This document shows, one piece after another, positions 50,099-59,176 of a stretch of DNA of 64,000 bases. This stretch comes from an uncultured Caulobacter sp. (GTDB lineage: Bacteria > Pseudomonadota > Alphaproteobacteria > Caulobacterales > Caulobacteraceae), in the NCBI GenBank assembly GCA_937925635.1, contig CALALX010000091.1:38703-102702 (forward strand), written 5' to 3'. The position numbers and the translations under genes are program-made. Under the pieces are notes generated by a model. That model was not told the origin of the DNA. It was given only the letters and a program-made list of their open reading frames with translations, and ran no database searches. Each line of letters starts with the position of its first letter. Position 1 is the stretch's first letter.

Positions 50099-50154
50099 AT
50101 GGCCAAGGCGGTGTTCCGCTGGCCTACAGTGGGCCGACCGGCTAACTCCCTCCC

Positions 50155-50478
50155 ATGGCAAAGAAGCAAGCCGCCGAGATGACCATCAAGGTCGACGGCG
50201 AGATGTATGTCTGGAAACTCCAGCGCCAGCCCCGCTGGTCGAGCGAGCGCAAGGGCTGGGAAGGCATGGCCATCGCCGTGCGTCACGAGGAAGGCCAGCG
50301 CGAGGCGGTGATCGAGTTCCCGCCCGGCAAGCTGCCCGCCTACGGCGCGCTGCTGAAGGCGGCCAACATCGACCCCAAGGTGGTGGTCCGCTCGATCCAG
50401 TCGGCCATCGAAGCCGGCTGGGACCCGATGTCGCGCGGTAAGACCGTCAACATCGTGGTCGACGCGACTGGCGCCTGA
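50155..50478 (+). CDS. Conserved-looking small soluble protein, unknown
   Basis: 107 residues. A beta-rich N-terminal half (MTIKVDGEMYVWKLQRQPRW) is followed by a helical segment (LPAYGALLKAANIDPKVVVR) and a final strand KTVNIVVDA. Composition, steady codon use and a complete frame argue that it is real. The ribosome site is weak (CTCCC before the ATG). No family is recognised. It stands alone between a repeat and the SDR gene. Confidence 0.7.
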   Translation: MAKKQAAEMTIKVDGEMYVWKLQRQPRWSSERKGWEGMAIAVRHEEGQREAVIEFPPGKLPAYGALLKAANIDPKVVVRSIQSAIEAGWDPMSRGKTVNIVVDATGA

Positions 50479-50541
50479 CCTGGCCCTTGCCTGACCCTAG
50501 GTCGGGGCGGTCAGATGCTTCCATCAAAAAGGGAAGCGCGC

Positions 50542-51315
50542 ATGGACCTCGGCCTCACAGGACGCACCATCTTCGTCGCCGGCGCCAGCCGGGGCATCGG
50601 GCTGGGCATCGTCGAGGCTTGCCTGGCCGAGGGCGCCAAGGTGGCGATCACGGCTCGCGGCGCCGAGGCGCTGGAGGCGACCCGCGCCGACCTCGCCGCC
50701 CGCTTCGGCGAAGGCCGGCTCTGGGCAATGGCCGGCGACATGCGCGACACCGCCACCATCGAGGCCGCGCTGGCCGGCGCTGAGGAGGCCCTAGGCCCCA
50801 TCTTCGGCGCGGTCGCCAACGTCGGCCTGCATCCGTGCCCGCCGGGGGCGGAGGTCGACGACGAGACCTGGGACGCGGGTTTCTCGCAGAACCTCGGCTC
50901 GGCATGGCGGCTGGCGCGCGGCGCGTATCGGCTGATGCAGCCGCGCGGGGAGGGCTCGATCCTGTTCATCAGCTCGATCGCCGGCCTGGGCGCGCTCGGC
51001 ACGCCACTGACCTACGGCACGGCCAAGGCGGGGATGAACCACCTGACCAAGGAACTGGCGAAGATCACCGGCGCGGCCGGCGTCCGCGTCAACGCCATCG
51101 CCCCCGGCAACATCATCTTCGAGGGCGGCACCTGGCAGGAGCGGATGGACGGCCCGCGCGCCCAGAACTGGCAGCGCTGGATCAACCGCGAGGTGCCGAT
51201 GCAGCGCTACGGCAAGCCCGAGGAGATCGGCTCGGTGGCGGCCTTCCTGATGAGCCCTCAGGCCAGTTTCGTGCACGGGGCCGTCGTGCCCGTCGATGGA
51301 GGACAGACCCGATGA
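50542..51315 (+). CDS. Short-chain dehydrogenase/reductase
   Basis: 257-residue SDR. The cofactor motif is VAGASRGIGLG, and the active site is LTYGTAKAGMNHLTKEL (Tyr-x-x-x-Lys). NAIAPGNIIFEGGTWQ suggests the 3-oxoacyl reductase-like branch. GGGAAG lies 6 bases before ATG 50542. Its TGA overlaps the ATG of the following enoyl-CoA hydratase gene, so the two are coupled and likely act on the same acyl-CoA pathway. Confidence 0.87.
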   Translation: MDLGLTGRTIFVAGASRGIGLGIVEACLAEGAKVAITARGAEALEATRADLAARFGEGRLWAMAGDMRDTATIEAALAGAEEALGPIFGAVANVGLHPCPPGAEVDDETWDAGFSQNLGSAWRLARGAYRLMQPRGEGSILFISSIAGLGALGTPLTYGTAKAGMNHLTKELAKITGAAGVRVNAIAPGNIIFEGGTWQERMDGPRAQNWQRWINREVPMQRYGKPEEIGSVAAFLMSPQASFVHGAVVPVDGGQTR

Positions 51316-52135
51316 GCGTGACCATCACCATGGCGTCGGAGCCCTATGAGCACCTCGCACTGCGGCAGGAGGGCGACGCCCTCTGGGTGACGATGAACCG
51401 TCCCGACAGCCTCAACGCCCTGAACCGGCGGCTGACGGCCGAACTGCGCGACCTGTTCGTGAACCTCTACTGGCGTCGCGCGTCGTGGTGCTGTCCGGCT
51501 CCGGACCGGCCTTCTGCGCGGGTCTCGACCTGAAGGAGCGCAACGACGGCAACGGCCAGCGCCGCATCGCCGACGGCCTCGACGCTCAACGCAGCATCGC
51601 CGAGATCGTCATCGCCATGCGCCGCTGCCCGCAGCCGATCATCGCTTGCGTCGACGGCGCGGCGGCCGGCGGCGGCTTCGCTCTGGCGCTGGCCAGCGAT
51701 GTCCGCATTGTCACGCCCAGGACGCGCATGAACGCCGCCTTCATCCGTATCGGCCTCAGCGCCTGCGACATCGGGGTCAGCTACTTCCTGCCGCGCATGG
51801 TCGGCAGCTCGGTCGCCGCCGAGTTCATGCTGACCGGCCGCTTCATCAGCGCAGACAGGGCCTACCAGCTGGGCCTCGCCAGCTGCGTGGTCGCGCCCGA
51901 ACAGGTCGAGACCGAGGCCCGCGGCTTCGTGAAGGACATGCTGCACGCCACCCCGCTCGGGCTGCGCCTGACAAAGGAGGCCCTGAACCACGCCATCGAC
52001 GCCAATGGGCTCGAGGCGGCCATCGCCATGGAAGACCGCAATCAGATCCTGGCCAGCAGCGACGGGGACTTCGCCGAGGGCGTGCGGGCCTTTCTGGAGA
52101 AGCGGGAACCGGACTACAGCAGGCGCGAAGGGTAG
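51312..52135 (+). pseudogene. Enoyl-CoA hydratase/isomerase family gene with a frameshift
   Basis: The N-terminal part (EHLALRQEGDALWVTMNRPDSL, 51312 to about 51478) and the C-terminal part (VVVLSGSGPAFCAGLDLKER onward, to 52135) are in different frames. The break is near 51477-51479, where one base appears missing between YWRR and RVVVLSG. The rest is a normal crotonase with the oxyanion-hole loop FCAGLDL and DGAAAGGGFALALASDVRI. The usual catalytic glutamates are replaced, and an Asp in SACDIGVSYFLPR may serve, as in related isomerase-like branches. It could be a true pseudogene or a sequencing error. Confidence 0.85.
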
Positions 52136-52359
52136 GGCTCGCCTCGGTCTCCCGGCTCGGTTTGCGCGCTGCGGTCTATTTCGCTCGCCCCTGAAGCTGA
52201 TCCGTGCGATAAGGCGTCATCAAATATCGACCTGGTTCGGTTGCTCTCCTCGCTTGTTCTTCGGATCGAGCCCCCGAGTCTGACGTGATCCTCTCCGACA
52301 ATTTGATCGAGCGACCCGGTTGGGCGTTCGCACTCTCTGACACCGGAAAGGTGATCTCA

Positions 52360-52569
52360 ATGGCTACCGGCACTGTGAAGTGGTTCAATGGAACCAAGGG
52401 CTTCGGCTTCATCCAACCTGACGACGGCGGCAACGACGTGTTCGTGCACATCTCGGCCGTCGAGCGCGCGGGCATGCGCTCGCTGAACGAAGGCCAGAAG
52501 GTCTCGTTCGAACTCGAACGCGACCAGCGCAGCGGCAAGATGTCCGCTGGCCAACTGCAAGCGCTCTAG
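52360..52569 (+). CDS. cspA: Cold-shock domain protein
   Basis: 69-residue single cold-shock domain that binds single-stranded RNA and DNA. RNP1 is KGFGFIQ (15-21) and RNP2 is VFVHISAVE, after the opening TGTVKWFNGT. GGAAAGG lies 9 bases before ATG 52360. The upstream 224 bases contain no gene and are relatively AT-rich, compatible with a long 5' leader as in regulated csp genes. A strong GC hairpin follows the stop. Confidence 0.93.
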   Translation: MATGTVKWFNGTKGFGFIQPDDGGNDVFVHISAVERAGMRSLNEGQKVSFELERDQRSGKMSAGQLQAL

Positions 52570-52576
52570 GTGCTGT

Positions 52577-52615
52577 CCGGCCGGCCGGGCGTCCTCGGGA
52601 CGTCGGGCCGGCCGG
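52577..52615 (+). terminator. Long GC hairpin after the cold-shock gene
   Basis: CCGGCCGGCC (52577-52586) pairs perfectly with GGCCGGCCGG (52606-52615); inside, CGTCC pairs with GGACG around a TCG loop. There is no long T-run, but the stem is very stable. Confidence 0.7.
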
Positions 52616-52654
52616 CTTACCTATCTAAAAGGGCGTTGAAGTCCAGGAGATCCC

Positions 52655-52798
52655 ATGGCCCGCGCGCCCAACTACAGTTTTGAACGGCAGGAACGCGAGC
52701 GCCTCAAGGCGATCAAGGTCCGCGAAAAGGCCGCCGCCAAACAGGCGGCCAAGGAACGCGCCGCCGCGGAAGCGACCGCAAAGGCCGGCGACCAGTAG
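52655..52798 (+). CDS. Small highly charged protein
   Basis: 47 residues, MARAPNYSFERQERERLKAI followed by a Lys/Ala/Glu-rich helix. AGGAG lies 6 bases before the ATG, a strong start. Proteins with a MARxPNYxFERxERER opening recur in alphaproteobacteria as short conserved hypotheticals, often near cold-shock genes; that recollection is not verified. Function is unknown; RNA or ribosome association would fit the charge. Confidence 0.75.
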   Translation: MARAPNYSFERQERERLKAIKVREKAAAKQAAKERAAAEATAKAGDQ

Positions 52799-52876
52799 CG
52801 CCAAGGCTCCCTCGCCCAGCAGCCTGCTTCCCCTGTCCCGTCCCCGGTCGAGCACGACCGGTCAGCAGGGTTCGCC

Positions 52877-54478
52877 TCAGGCGACCTCGAAGCCCTCGTA
52901 GCCCCTGGCGGCGACCTCATCGATGCGGACTTTGTAGCCCTCGCCGACGTAGGGCATGAAGACGCGCGGCTTTCCCGGGACGTTGGCCCCGATGTACCAG
53001 CTGTTGGCGCGGGGATAGAGGGTCTTGTCGGCCTCCTCATTGACGTGGGCGACCCAGGCCTCCTGGGCTTCGACCGTCGCCTCGATGCGCCGGGCCTGCC
53101 GCTGTTCGGCGAAGGCGATCGCATCGGCGATCCAGTCGACATGGAACTCGATCGACATGAGCATGTTGGAAAGCACCGACGGGCTGCCGGGACCGGTGAC
53201 CGTGAACAGGTTCGGGAAGCCGGCCACCATCAGGCCGAGATAGGTCTTCGGGCCGTTCGCCCATTCGTCCTTCAGCGCCTTGCCCCCACGACCGCGGATG
53301 TCGATCCGGTTCAGGGCGCCGGTCATGGCGTCGAAGCCCAGGGCGTAGACGATGGCGTCGACCTCGACCAGGCCGCCGGACGTCTTCACGCCCTCCGGCG
53401 TGATCCCCTCGATGGTCGTCTCGTTCAGGTCGACCAGGCTGACGTTGTCGCGGTTGTAGGTCTCGAAGTAGTTGGTGTCGACGCAGGCCCGCTTGGACGC
53501 CAGCGGGAAGTCGCGCGGGATCAGCTTCTCCGCCAGGGCCGGATCCTTGACGATCTCGCGGATCTTGCCCCGGACGTAATCAGACGCGGCCGCGTTGATG
53601 CGCTCGTCCTTCATCAGGTTGGGCACCTGGGCGCAGGCGACCAGACCCCAGCCGCTCCACAGGTTCTCGAGCAGGGGCTCGAGCTCCTCGTCGGTCGGCG
53701 TCCAGTCGGCGGGCGGCATCGGAATGCCGGGCTCGCCGGCCTTCACCGCCTTGATGAACTCGGGGAAGGCGGCCTGGAACAGCTCAACCTCCTCCGCGGT
53801 CAGCGGCGTGTTCACCGCCGGCAGGCTGAAGTTCGGCGTGCGCTGGAAAACCGTCACCTGCTTCGCCTGCTCGGCGATCAGCGGCAGCGACTGGATCGCC
53901 GACGACCCGGTGCCGATGACCGCGACCCGTTTGCCGGTGAAGTCAACGCCCTCGTGAGGCCAGAGGCCGGTGATGTAGGTCTCGCCCTTGAAGGTCTCGG
54001 CGCCGGGCAGATCGGCGCCGCGCGGCACGGACAGGCAACCGGTGCCCATGACGACATAGCGGGCGTCGACGACATCGCCGGCGTCGGTGGTCACCGTCCA
54101 GCGCTTGCTCGCTTCGTCGTAGAGGGTGGAGACCACCTTCGTCCCGAACAGGAAGTCGCGCCGCAGATCGTACTTGTCGGCCACGTACTCGGCGTAGGAC
54201 AGGATCTCAGGCTGGGTGGCGTATTTCTCGCTCCAGCGCCAGTTCAGTCTAACATCGTCCGACCAGGTGTAACTGTAGAGCAGGCTGGGGATGTCGCAGC
54301 GCGCGCCGGGGTAGCGGTTCCAGTACCAAGTGCCGCCGACGTCGTTGCCGGCCTCGAAGCCCTGGACGGCCAGGCCCGCTTCCCGTAGCCGCTGGACCAT
54401 GTAGAGGCCAGCGAATCCGGCCCCGACGACGACAGCGTCGACGGACTTCTTTTCGGGCTGACGGGCGGCTGACGGCAT
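52877..54478 (-). CDS. Flavin-containing monooxygenase, Baeyer-Villiger type I-like
   Basis: 533-residue FAD/NADPH monooxygenase. The FAD Rossmann motif is VVVGAGFAGLYM (16-27), followed by GGTWYWNRYPGARCDIPS, and the NADPH Rossmann motif is VIGTGSSAIQS (187-197). The BVMO fingerprint FxGxxxHxxxWP reads FKGETYITGLWP (163-174), with Ile169 where His is expected. Length and order match cyclohexanone or steroid monooxygenases. AGGAG lies 8 bases before ATG 54476-54478. The next gene upstream on this strand is a phosphotransferase. The substrate is unknown. Confidence 0.88.
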   Translation of the reverse strand: MPSAARQPEKKSVDAVVVGAGFAGLYMVQRLREAGLAVQGFEAGNDVGGTWYWNRYPGARCDIPSLLYSYTWSDDVRLNWRWSEKYATQPEILSYAEYVADKYDLRRDFLFGTKVVSTLYDEASKRWTVTTDAGDVVDARYVVMGTGCLSVPRGADLPGAETFKGETYITGLWPHEGVDFTGKRVAVIGTGSSAIQSLPLIAEQAKQVTVFQRTPNFSLPAVNTPLTAEEVELFQAAFPEFIKAVKAGEPGIPMPPADWTPTDEELEPLLENLWSGWGLVACAQVPNLMKDERINAAASDYVRGKIREIVKDPALAEKLIPRDFPLASKRACVDTNYFETYNRDNVSLVDLNETTIEGITPEGVKTSGGLVEVDAIVYALGFDAMTGALNRIDIRGRGGKALKDEWANGPKTYLGLMVAGFPNLFTVTGPGSPSVLSNMLMSIEFHVDWIADAIAFAEQRQARRIEATVEAQEAWVAHVNEEADKTLYPRANSWYIGANVPGKPRVFMPYVGEGYKVRIDEVAARGYEGFEVA

Positions 54479-54586
54479 CGGACTCTCCTGGCTTCCTCGG
54501 ATCCGCGCCTTGTGCCGGCGCGTGACGCGAACGGAAGGATGGGCCCGCTGACCTTGGGAAAGCAAAGGGGAATTCGCGCCCTCGGC

Positions 54587-55657
54587 CTAGGCGCCGTACC
54601 CGTTCTCCAAGAGGTGGTCGGCGGCGCTCTCGACCATCTGCAGGAACATGCGGTCGCCACGCTCGGTCTGGGTCACGATCATCGCGGCGAAGAAGCCAGT
54701 CAGGAACAGCAGATAGGCGCCACGGCCATAGTCGCGCTTCAGGTCCGCCATGCCATAGCCGGTCACGCCGTTGGCGCTCAGGGTGTCGAGATAGAGCTGC
54801 AGCAGTTCGGGCTCGGCCGCGCGGCGCACGTCGCCGGGCAGGGCGCCGGCCAGGAAGTAAGCGACGTCGGTCGCCCCGATCCCGTAGGCGAAGGACTGCC
54901 AGTCCAGAACCGTGACGGGACGTCCGCCCAGCGCCGTGCCGAACATCATGTTGTCGGGCCGGAAGTCGTTGTGGGTGAGGCAACGGGGCGCGTCGGTCGC
55001 CAGCCCGAAATCCATCGCCTGGACGGACAGCCAATCGCCGACCTGGGCGCAGCGGGATTTGAGCCGATCGGCGTAGCGGGCCTTGAAGCCCTGCCAGAGC
55101 ATCGCGACCATCTCCGGAGTGGCGGCGCTCGGCGGCGCGGCGGCGGATCCGGACACCCAGGGCAGAGCATCGAGGCCGTCATCGCCCCAGTGTGACGCGT
55201 GCAGCAGTCCGGCCTGCTCGACCACCAGACGCGCCTGGTCCAGCGTTACGCCGCTGAGCTGATCGCCTTGCTCGGCGGGGGCCAGGTCCTCCATCATCAG
55301 GACGAAGTCGCTGGTCGCCTCGACGACATCGGTGAACCAGACGCGCGGCGTGCTCACCAGGGCCTTGGGGGCCAGTTGCTGGTAGAAGCGCACCTCGCGC
55401 AGGTAGTTGCCCAGCGCGACGCCGGTGGCGCGGCTCTCCTCCCCAGCGGAAGGAAACTTACCGACCAGCGAGGCCGGCGCACCGTCGGGACGGGCTCCGG
55501 CGTACTCCAGCGTGAAGCGGACGCTGTCGCCGATCTGGCCGGTGCCGACGCCCTTGGCCGTGAAGCTCTGCACCCTGGCGTCGACGCCTCCAGCCCCGAG
55601 CACGGCGGTCAGCCATGCGGCGTCGATGGCGGCGGGCGGGCGGATGTCAGGCGTCAT
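54587..55657 (-). CDS. Phosphotransferase family protein (APH/ecdysteroid kinase-like)
   Basis: 356-residue kinase-fold protein. CLTHNDFRPDNMMFG holds the catalytic Asp (HxDxxxxN, here THNDFRPDN), and the metal Asp is in VTVLDWQSFAYGIGATDVAYF. The N-terminal lysine region is APASLVGKFPSAGEESR. Proteins like this phosphorylate small hydroxylated molecules; the monooxygenase and SDR neighbours suggest a hydroxylated lipid or steroid, by inference. ATG 55655-55657 has GGAAG nearby; an upstream TTG adds only four residues. Confidence 0.8.
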   Translation of the reverse strand: MTPDIRPPAAIDAAWLTAVLGAGGVDARVQSFTAKGVGTGQIGDSVRFTLEYAGARPDGAPASLVGKFPSAGEESRATGVALGNYLREVRFYQQLAPKALVSTPRVWFTDVVEATSDFVLMMEDLAPAEQGDQLSGVTLDQARLVVEQAGLLHASHWGDDGLDALPWVSGSAAAPPSAATPEMVAMLWQGFKARYADRLKSRCAQVGDWLSVQAMDFGLATDAPRCLTHNDFRPDNMMFGTALGGRPVTVLDWQSFAYGIGATDVAYFLAGALPGDVRRAAEPELLQLYLDTLSANGVTGYGMADLKRDYGRGAYLLFLTGFFAAMIVTQTERGDRMFLQMVESAADHLLENGYGA

Positions 55658-55842
55658 GGCGGCTTCCAAAACAGCGATTCCAGTCCGGCGCCGTGATCCG
55701 GCGCGCGTGATTTGCTCTTCAGTACACGACCTTCCGCTGGGTCCGGCGCAAGGGGAAATCGCGGGGCTTGCCTGACCCAGCGGCGCCGGAGCTCAACTCG
55801 CGTCAAGACCGGCCCGGGCGCCGGCGACGATGGGAGGACATC

Positions 55843-56634
55843 ATGAAACTCGACAGCACGGTCTCGGCCGTCGTCACCGGCGGGGCGTCAGGCCTGGGCG
55901 CGGCCACCGTCAAGGCGCTGCGCGACCTTGGGGTGAAGGTCGCGATCTTCGACATGAACCGCGAGACCGGCGAGCGGAAAGCCGAGGAGCTTGGAGCCCT
56001 GTTCTGCGAGGTCAATGTCATGGACGAGGCGGCGGTCGACGCCGGCTTCGCCAAGGCCCGCGCCGCGCACGGCCAGGAGCGCATCCTGGTCAACTGCGCC
56101 GGCGGCGGTCGCGGCGGCAAGACCATCGGCCGCAACAAGGAGACCGGCGAAGTCGTGCCGTTCAACGTCTCCGACTTCGAATGGACGCTGGGCCTGAACA
56201 CCGTCGGCACCTTCCGCTGCATCGTGAAGAGCGCGGCGGGCATGTGCACGCTGGAGCCCAACGAGGACGGCGAGCGTGGGGCCATCGTCAACACCGGTTC
56301 GGTCGCCGCCGAAGAGGGGCAGGTCGGGCAGGTCGCCTACTCAGCAGCCAAGGCTGCGATCAAGGGCATGACGCTGACCATCGCCCGTGACCTCAGCAAT
56401 GAAGGCATCCGCATCAACACCATCCTGCCGGGCATCATGGCCACGCCGCCGATGCTGAACGTCCGCAATCGCGCGCCGGCGATCTTCGAGGGGCTTTCGA
56501 AATCGGTGCCGTTCCCGCGGCGGCTGGGCCATCCAGAGGAATACGCCGATCTGGCCGTGACCATGCTGCGCAACGGCTACTTCAACGGCGAGACCGTCCG
56601 CCTCGACGGCGCCATCCGCATGCCGCCGCGCTAG
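55843..56634 (+). CDS. SDR, 3-hydroxyacyl-CoA dehydrogenase type 2-like
   Basis: 263-residue SDR. The cofactor motif is VTGGASGLGAATVKAL and the active site is VAYSAAKAAIKGMTL. INTILPGIMATPPM and a central CAGGGRGGKTIGRNKET region resemble the human HSD10/3-hydroxyacyl-CoA dehydrogenase type 2 group, which acts on branched acyl-CoAs and steroids. GGAGG lies 6 bases before ATG 55843. It is followed 11 bases later by an SRPBCC gene, forming a likely two-gene operon. Confidence 0.87.
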   Translation: MKLDSTVSAVVTGGASGLGAATVKALRDLGVKVAIFDMNRETGERKAEELGALFCEVNVMDEAAVDAGFAKARAAHGQERILVNCAGGGRGGKTIGRNKETGEVVPFNVSDFEWTLGLNTVGTFRCIVKSAAGMCTLEPNEDGERGAIVNTGSVAAEEGQVGQVAYSAAKAAIKGMTLTIARDLSNEGIRINTILPGIMATPPMLNVRNRAPAIFEGLSKSVPFPRRLGHPEEYADLAVTMLRNGYFNGETVRLDGAIRMPPR

Positions 56635-56645
56635 GAGGACCTTTC

Positions 56646-57134
56646 ATGGCCAAACTCAAGCCACACCAGCCGGTCGCCGAGGACTACCTCGCCGACAAGC
56701 CGATCATCGTCAGTCATGCCTTTCCGTTCCCGCCCGCCGCTGTCTGGGCCGCGCTGCTGGACGGCCCGGCCTGGACCGAATGGCTACCGATCACCAAGGT
56801 GACCTGGACCAGCCCGCAACCCTTCGGCGTCGGCACGACCCGCACGGTCGAAGTCGGTCCTCAGGTGATCGAGGAGACGTTCTTCGCCTGGGAGGAGGGG
56901 AGCCGGATGGCCTTCCGGTTCGAGCGCTCCACCCTGCCGGTTTCGGCGGCGGTTGAAGACTATCGCGTCGTCCCGACCGCGACCGGCTGTGAGCTGCGCT
57001 GGGCGGGAAAGGCCAGCGCCCTGTGGCCGCTGGGCGGACTCATCTCCAAACAGCTCGCCAAGGGCCTGGGGGAGGGCATGCCGAAGCTGGAGGCGCTCAT
57101 CGCGGCCAGTCCCAAGCGATTCGGGATCGGCTGA
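56646..57134 (+). CDS. SRPBCC-family protein
   Basis: 162-residue START/polyketide-cyclase-like fold with IIVSHAFPFPPAAVWAALLD at the first strand and helix, TWTSPQPFGVGTTRTVEV in the sheet, and a C-terminal helix with LAKGLGEGMPKLEAL. It probably binds a hydrophobic ligand. AGGAGG lies 7 bases before the ATG. It follows the HSD10-like SDR closely and converges on mlaF. Confidence 0.85.
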   Translation: MAKLKPHQPVAEDYLADKPIIVSHAFPFPPAAVWAALLDGPAWTEWLPITKVTWTSPQPFGVGTTRTVEVGPQVIEETFFAWEEGSRMAFRFERSTLPVSAAVEDYRVVPTATGCELRWAGKASALWPLGGLISKQLAKGLGEGMPKLEALIAASPKRFGIG

Positions 57135-57150
57135 CGGCGTCGGCCTGGCC

Positions 57151-57900
57151 TCAGCGGGGCGCCCGGCTCGCCTCGACCATGGCTCGGACCCTCGTGTCGT
57201 CCGCGGTGTCCAGCTGGGTTCGATCGCCTCGCCAGGCTATGCGGCCGCCGTCCAGCAGCGCGATATCGTCGGCGATGGTCCGAGCCGAAACGAGGTCGTG
57301 GGTGATGGTCAGGGCCGAGCAGCCCAGTCGTCGTACTTGGTCTGTGATCAGCTGGTTGATCGCCGCGGCGGTCAGCGGGTCAAGGCCCGTGGTCGGCTCG
57401 TCGAAAAACAGAATCCGAGGGCGGCCGATGATCGCCCGAGCGAGGCCGACGCGCTTCTGCATCCCGCCCGATAGCTCGGCGGGGTACAGGTCGGCGACGT
57501 CCGGCCCGAGCTGGACCTGCGACAGCGCCTCGATCGCTGCGTCGCGAGCCTGCCGCCGTGGCCGTCCCTCGGCGTGGAGCAGGCGGAAGGCGACGACCTC
57601 CCAGACCTTCAGACTGTCGAACAGGGCCGAGCCCTGGAACAGCACGCCGGACTGGCGATAGAGGGCGGCCTGTCGGCGGCGAAACAGGCCTGGCAGGGGC
57701 TGACCGCGGAACAGGACCGTTCCGGTGTCGGGCCGCATGAAGCCCAGCGCCAGCTTCAACGTGACCGACTTGCCCTGGCCCGAACCGCCGATGATCACCA
57801 GCGAGCGTCCGGCCTCCAGCGCCAGATCAAGTCCGTCCAGGACCGCGCGGCCGCCGAGCTGCTTGCGGACGCTCCGCCATTCGAGCTCGGGCGCGCTCAT
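57151..57900 (-). CDS. mlaF: Mla phospholipid transporter ATPase
   Basis: 249-residue ABC ATPase of the Mla type. Walker A is GGSGQGKS (38-45), the signature is ELSGGMQKRVGLARAI, and Walker B is ILFFDEPTTGLDP. GGMQKRV is characteristic of MlaF. It powers phospholipid transfer between the inner membrane and periplasmic carriers. It overlaps mlaE by 4 bases. No STAS protein gene (mlaB) follows; many alphaproteobacteria lack it. Confidence 0.93.
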   Translation of the reverse strand: MSAPELEWRSVRKQLGGRAVLDGLDLALEAGRSLVIIGGSGQGKSVTLKLALGFMRPDTGTVLFRGQPLPGLFRRRQAALYRQSGVLFQGSALFDSLKVWEVVAFRLLHAEGRPRRQARDAAIEALSQVQLGPDVADLYPAELSGGMQKRVGLARAIIGRPRILFFDEPTTGLDPLTAAAINQLITDQVRRLGCSALTITHDLVSARTIADDIALLDGGRIAWRGDRTQLDTADDTRVRAMVEASRAPR

Positions 57901-58688
57901 GCCTCGGTGAACCCGCTGGTCATCAGGTAGTCGGTTGCGAAGATCAGCACGCCCGACCAGACCATCGCCTGGGTCGCTGCGTGTCCCACGCCACGCGCGC
58001 CGCCGCTGGCGCGGTAGCCGTGGAAGGCTCCCATGGCCGTGACGATGAAGCCGAACACCGCCGCCTTGATCAGGCCGGACTGGACGTCCCAGGCCTCCAG
58101 GAAGGCGACGGTCGACCGGGTGTAGGCCTCACTGCTGAAGCCGAGCGACCAGGTCGACACCGCCCAGCCGCCGGCGATCCCGACGACGTCGGCGACGCCC
58201 GTCAACAACGGCAGTGTGGCCACTCCGGCCAGGACCCTAGGGGCGACCAGGAACCGGAATGGCTCCGTCGACAACGTCCGCATGGCGTCGATTTGCTCGG
58301 TGGCCCGCATGGCGCCGATCTCGGCCGCGATGGTCGTGGCGACCCGACCGGACAGCATCAGGGCGACCAACACGGGCGCCAATTCGCGGGTGATGCCCAG
58401 GGCGACGATCTGCGGGACAATCTGTTCGGCGTTGAACCGACCGCCGCCGGTGTAGATGTTCAGCGCCAGGGCCGCTCCGGTGAATACGGCCGTCAGCCCA
58501 ACCACCGGCAGCGAAAGGAAGCCGATCGAGAAGGCCTGTCGCACGATCTGTCCGCCGTGCCAGCGGGGCGTGACGCAGGCGAAAAGCGCCCGGCCGACGA
58601 ACAGCGCCAGCGCGCCGACAATCGCGCAGACGCCGATGACAAGGCGTCCGGTGATGCTGAACGGGGCGAGGGCGGCCTGCAGCAGCAT
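57897..58688 (-). CDS. mlaE: Mla transporter permease
   Basis: 263-residue inner-membrane permease with five or six hydrophobic segments. Conserved MlaE features are FSIGFLSLPVVGLTAVFTGA, LGITRELAPVLVALMLSGRV and ATTIAAEIGAMRATEQIDAM. It forms the membrane part of the MlaFED complex. It overlaps mlaF by 4 bases and follows mlaD by 7 bases. Confidence 0.94.
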   Translation of the reverse strand: MLLQAALAPFSITGRLVIGVCAIVGALALFVGRALFACVTPRWHGGQIVRQAFSIGFLSLPVVGLTAVFTGAALALNIYTGGGRFNAEQIVPQIVALGITRELAPVLVALMLSGRVATTIAAEIGAMRATEQIDAMRTLSTEPFRFLVAPRVLAGVATLPLLTGVADVVGIAGGWAVSTWSLGFSSEAYTRSTVAFLEAWDVQSGLIKAAVFGFIVTAMGAFHGYRASGGARGVGHAATQAMVWSGVLIFATDYLMTSGFTEA

Positions 58689-58695
58689 GACGGCG

Positions 58696-59160
58696 TCAGG
58701 GCGCCGGCTCTGGCGCGGCGGCGGGCTTGTTGATGAACTGACCGATCAGGCCGAACAGATCCACCGCGCCCTGGGTGTTGGCGATCTCGCCGCCGGGCTT
58801 CAGCATCGCGATGTCGGCGCCGGGTTCGATGGCCACATGGGCGCCGCCCAGCAGGCCGTCGCTGGTCACCCGCGCCGACGAGTCGGCCGGCAGCTTTGTC
58901 TGCGGCGAGATTTCGAGCTCGGCGACCGCGAGGTAGGTATCGGGCTGCAGCGTGACGCGCCCGACGCGGCCAATCCGCACGCCGGCCACGCGCACATCGT
59001 CGCCCTCGCGAAGACCTCCGACCTGACCAAACCGGGCCACGAGGCGATAGCTGTCCGTCGCCGGACGCGCGTCGCCGGCGACCAGCAGGTAGGCGAGAAA
59101 GGCCCCCGCGCCCAACAGCACGACGGCGCCGACCAGAGGCTCGATCCAGTTGTTCCGCAT
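58696..59160 (-). CDS. mlaD: MCE-domain phospholipid-binding protein
   Basis: 154-residue inner-membrane-anchored periplasmic protein. One transmembrane helix (about 11-29) is followed by a single MCE domain (YRLVARFGQVGGLREGDDVR to DGLLGGAHVAIEPG). MlaD hexamers form the lipid channel over MlaE. The C-terminal tail ends in Ala/Pro repeats. It is the third gene of the operon. Confidence 0.93.
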   Translation of the reverse strand: MRNNWIEPLVGAVVLLGAGAFLAYLLVAGDARPATDSYRLVARFGQVGGLREGDDVRVAGVRIGRVGRVTLQPDTYLAVAELEISPQTKLPADSSARVTSDGLLGGAHVAIEPGADIAMLKPGGEIANTQGAVDLFGLIGQFINKPAAAPEPAP

Positions 59161-59176
59161 GGCGCGCCCGGGCCCC

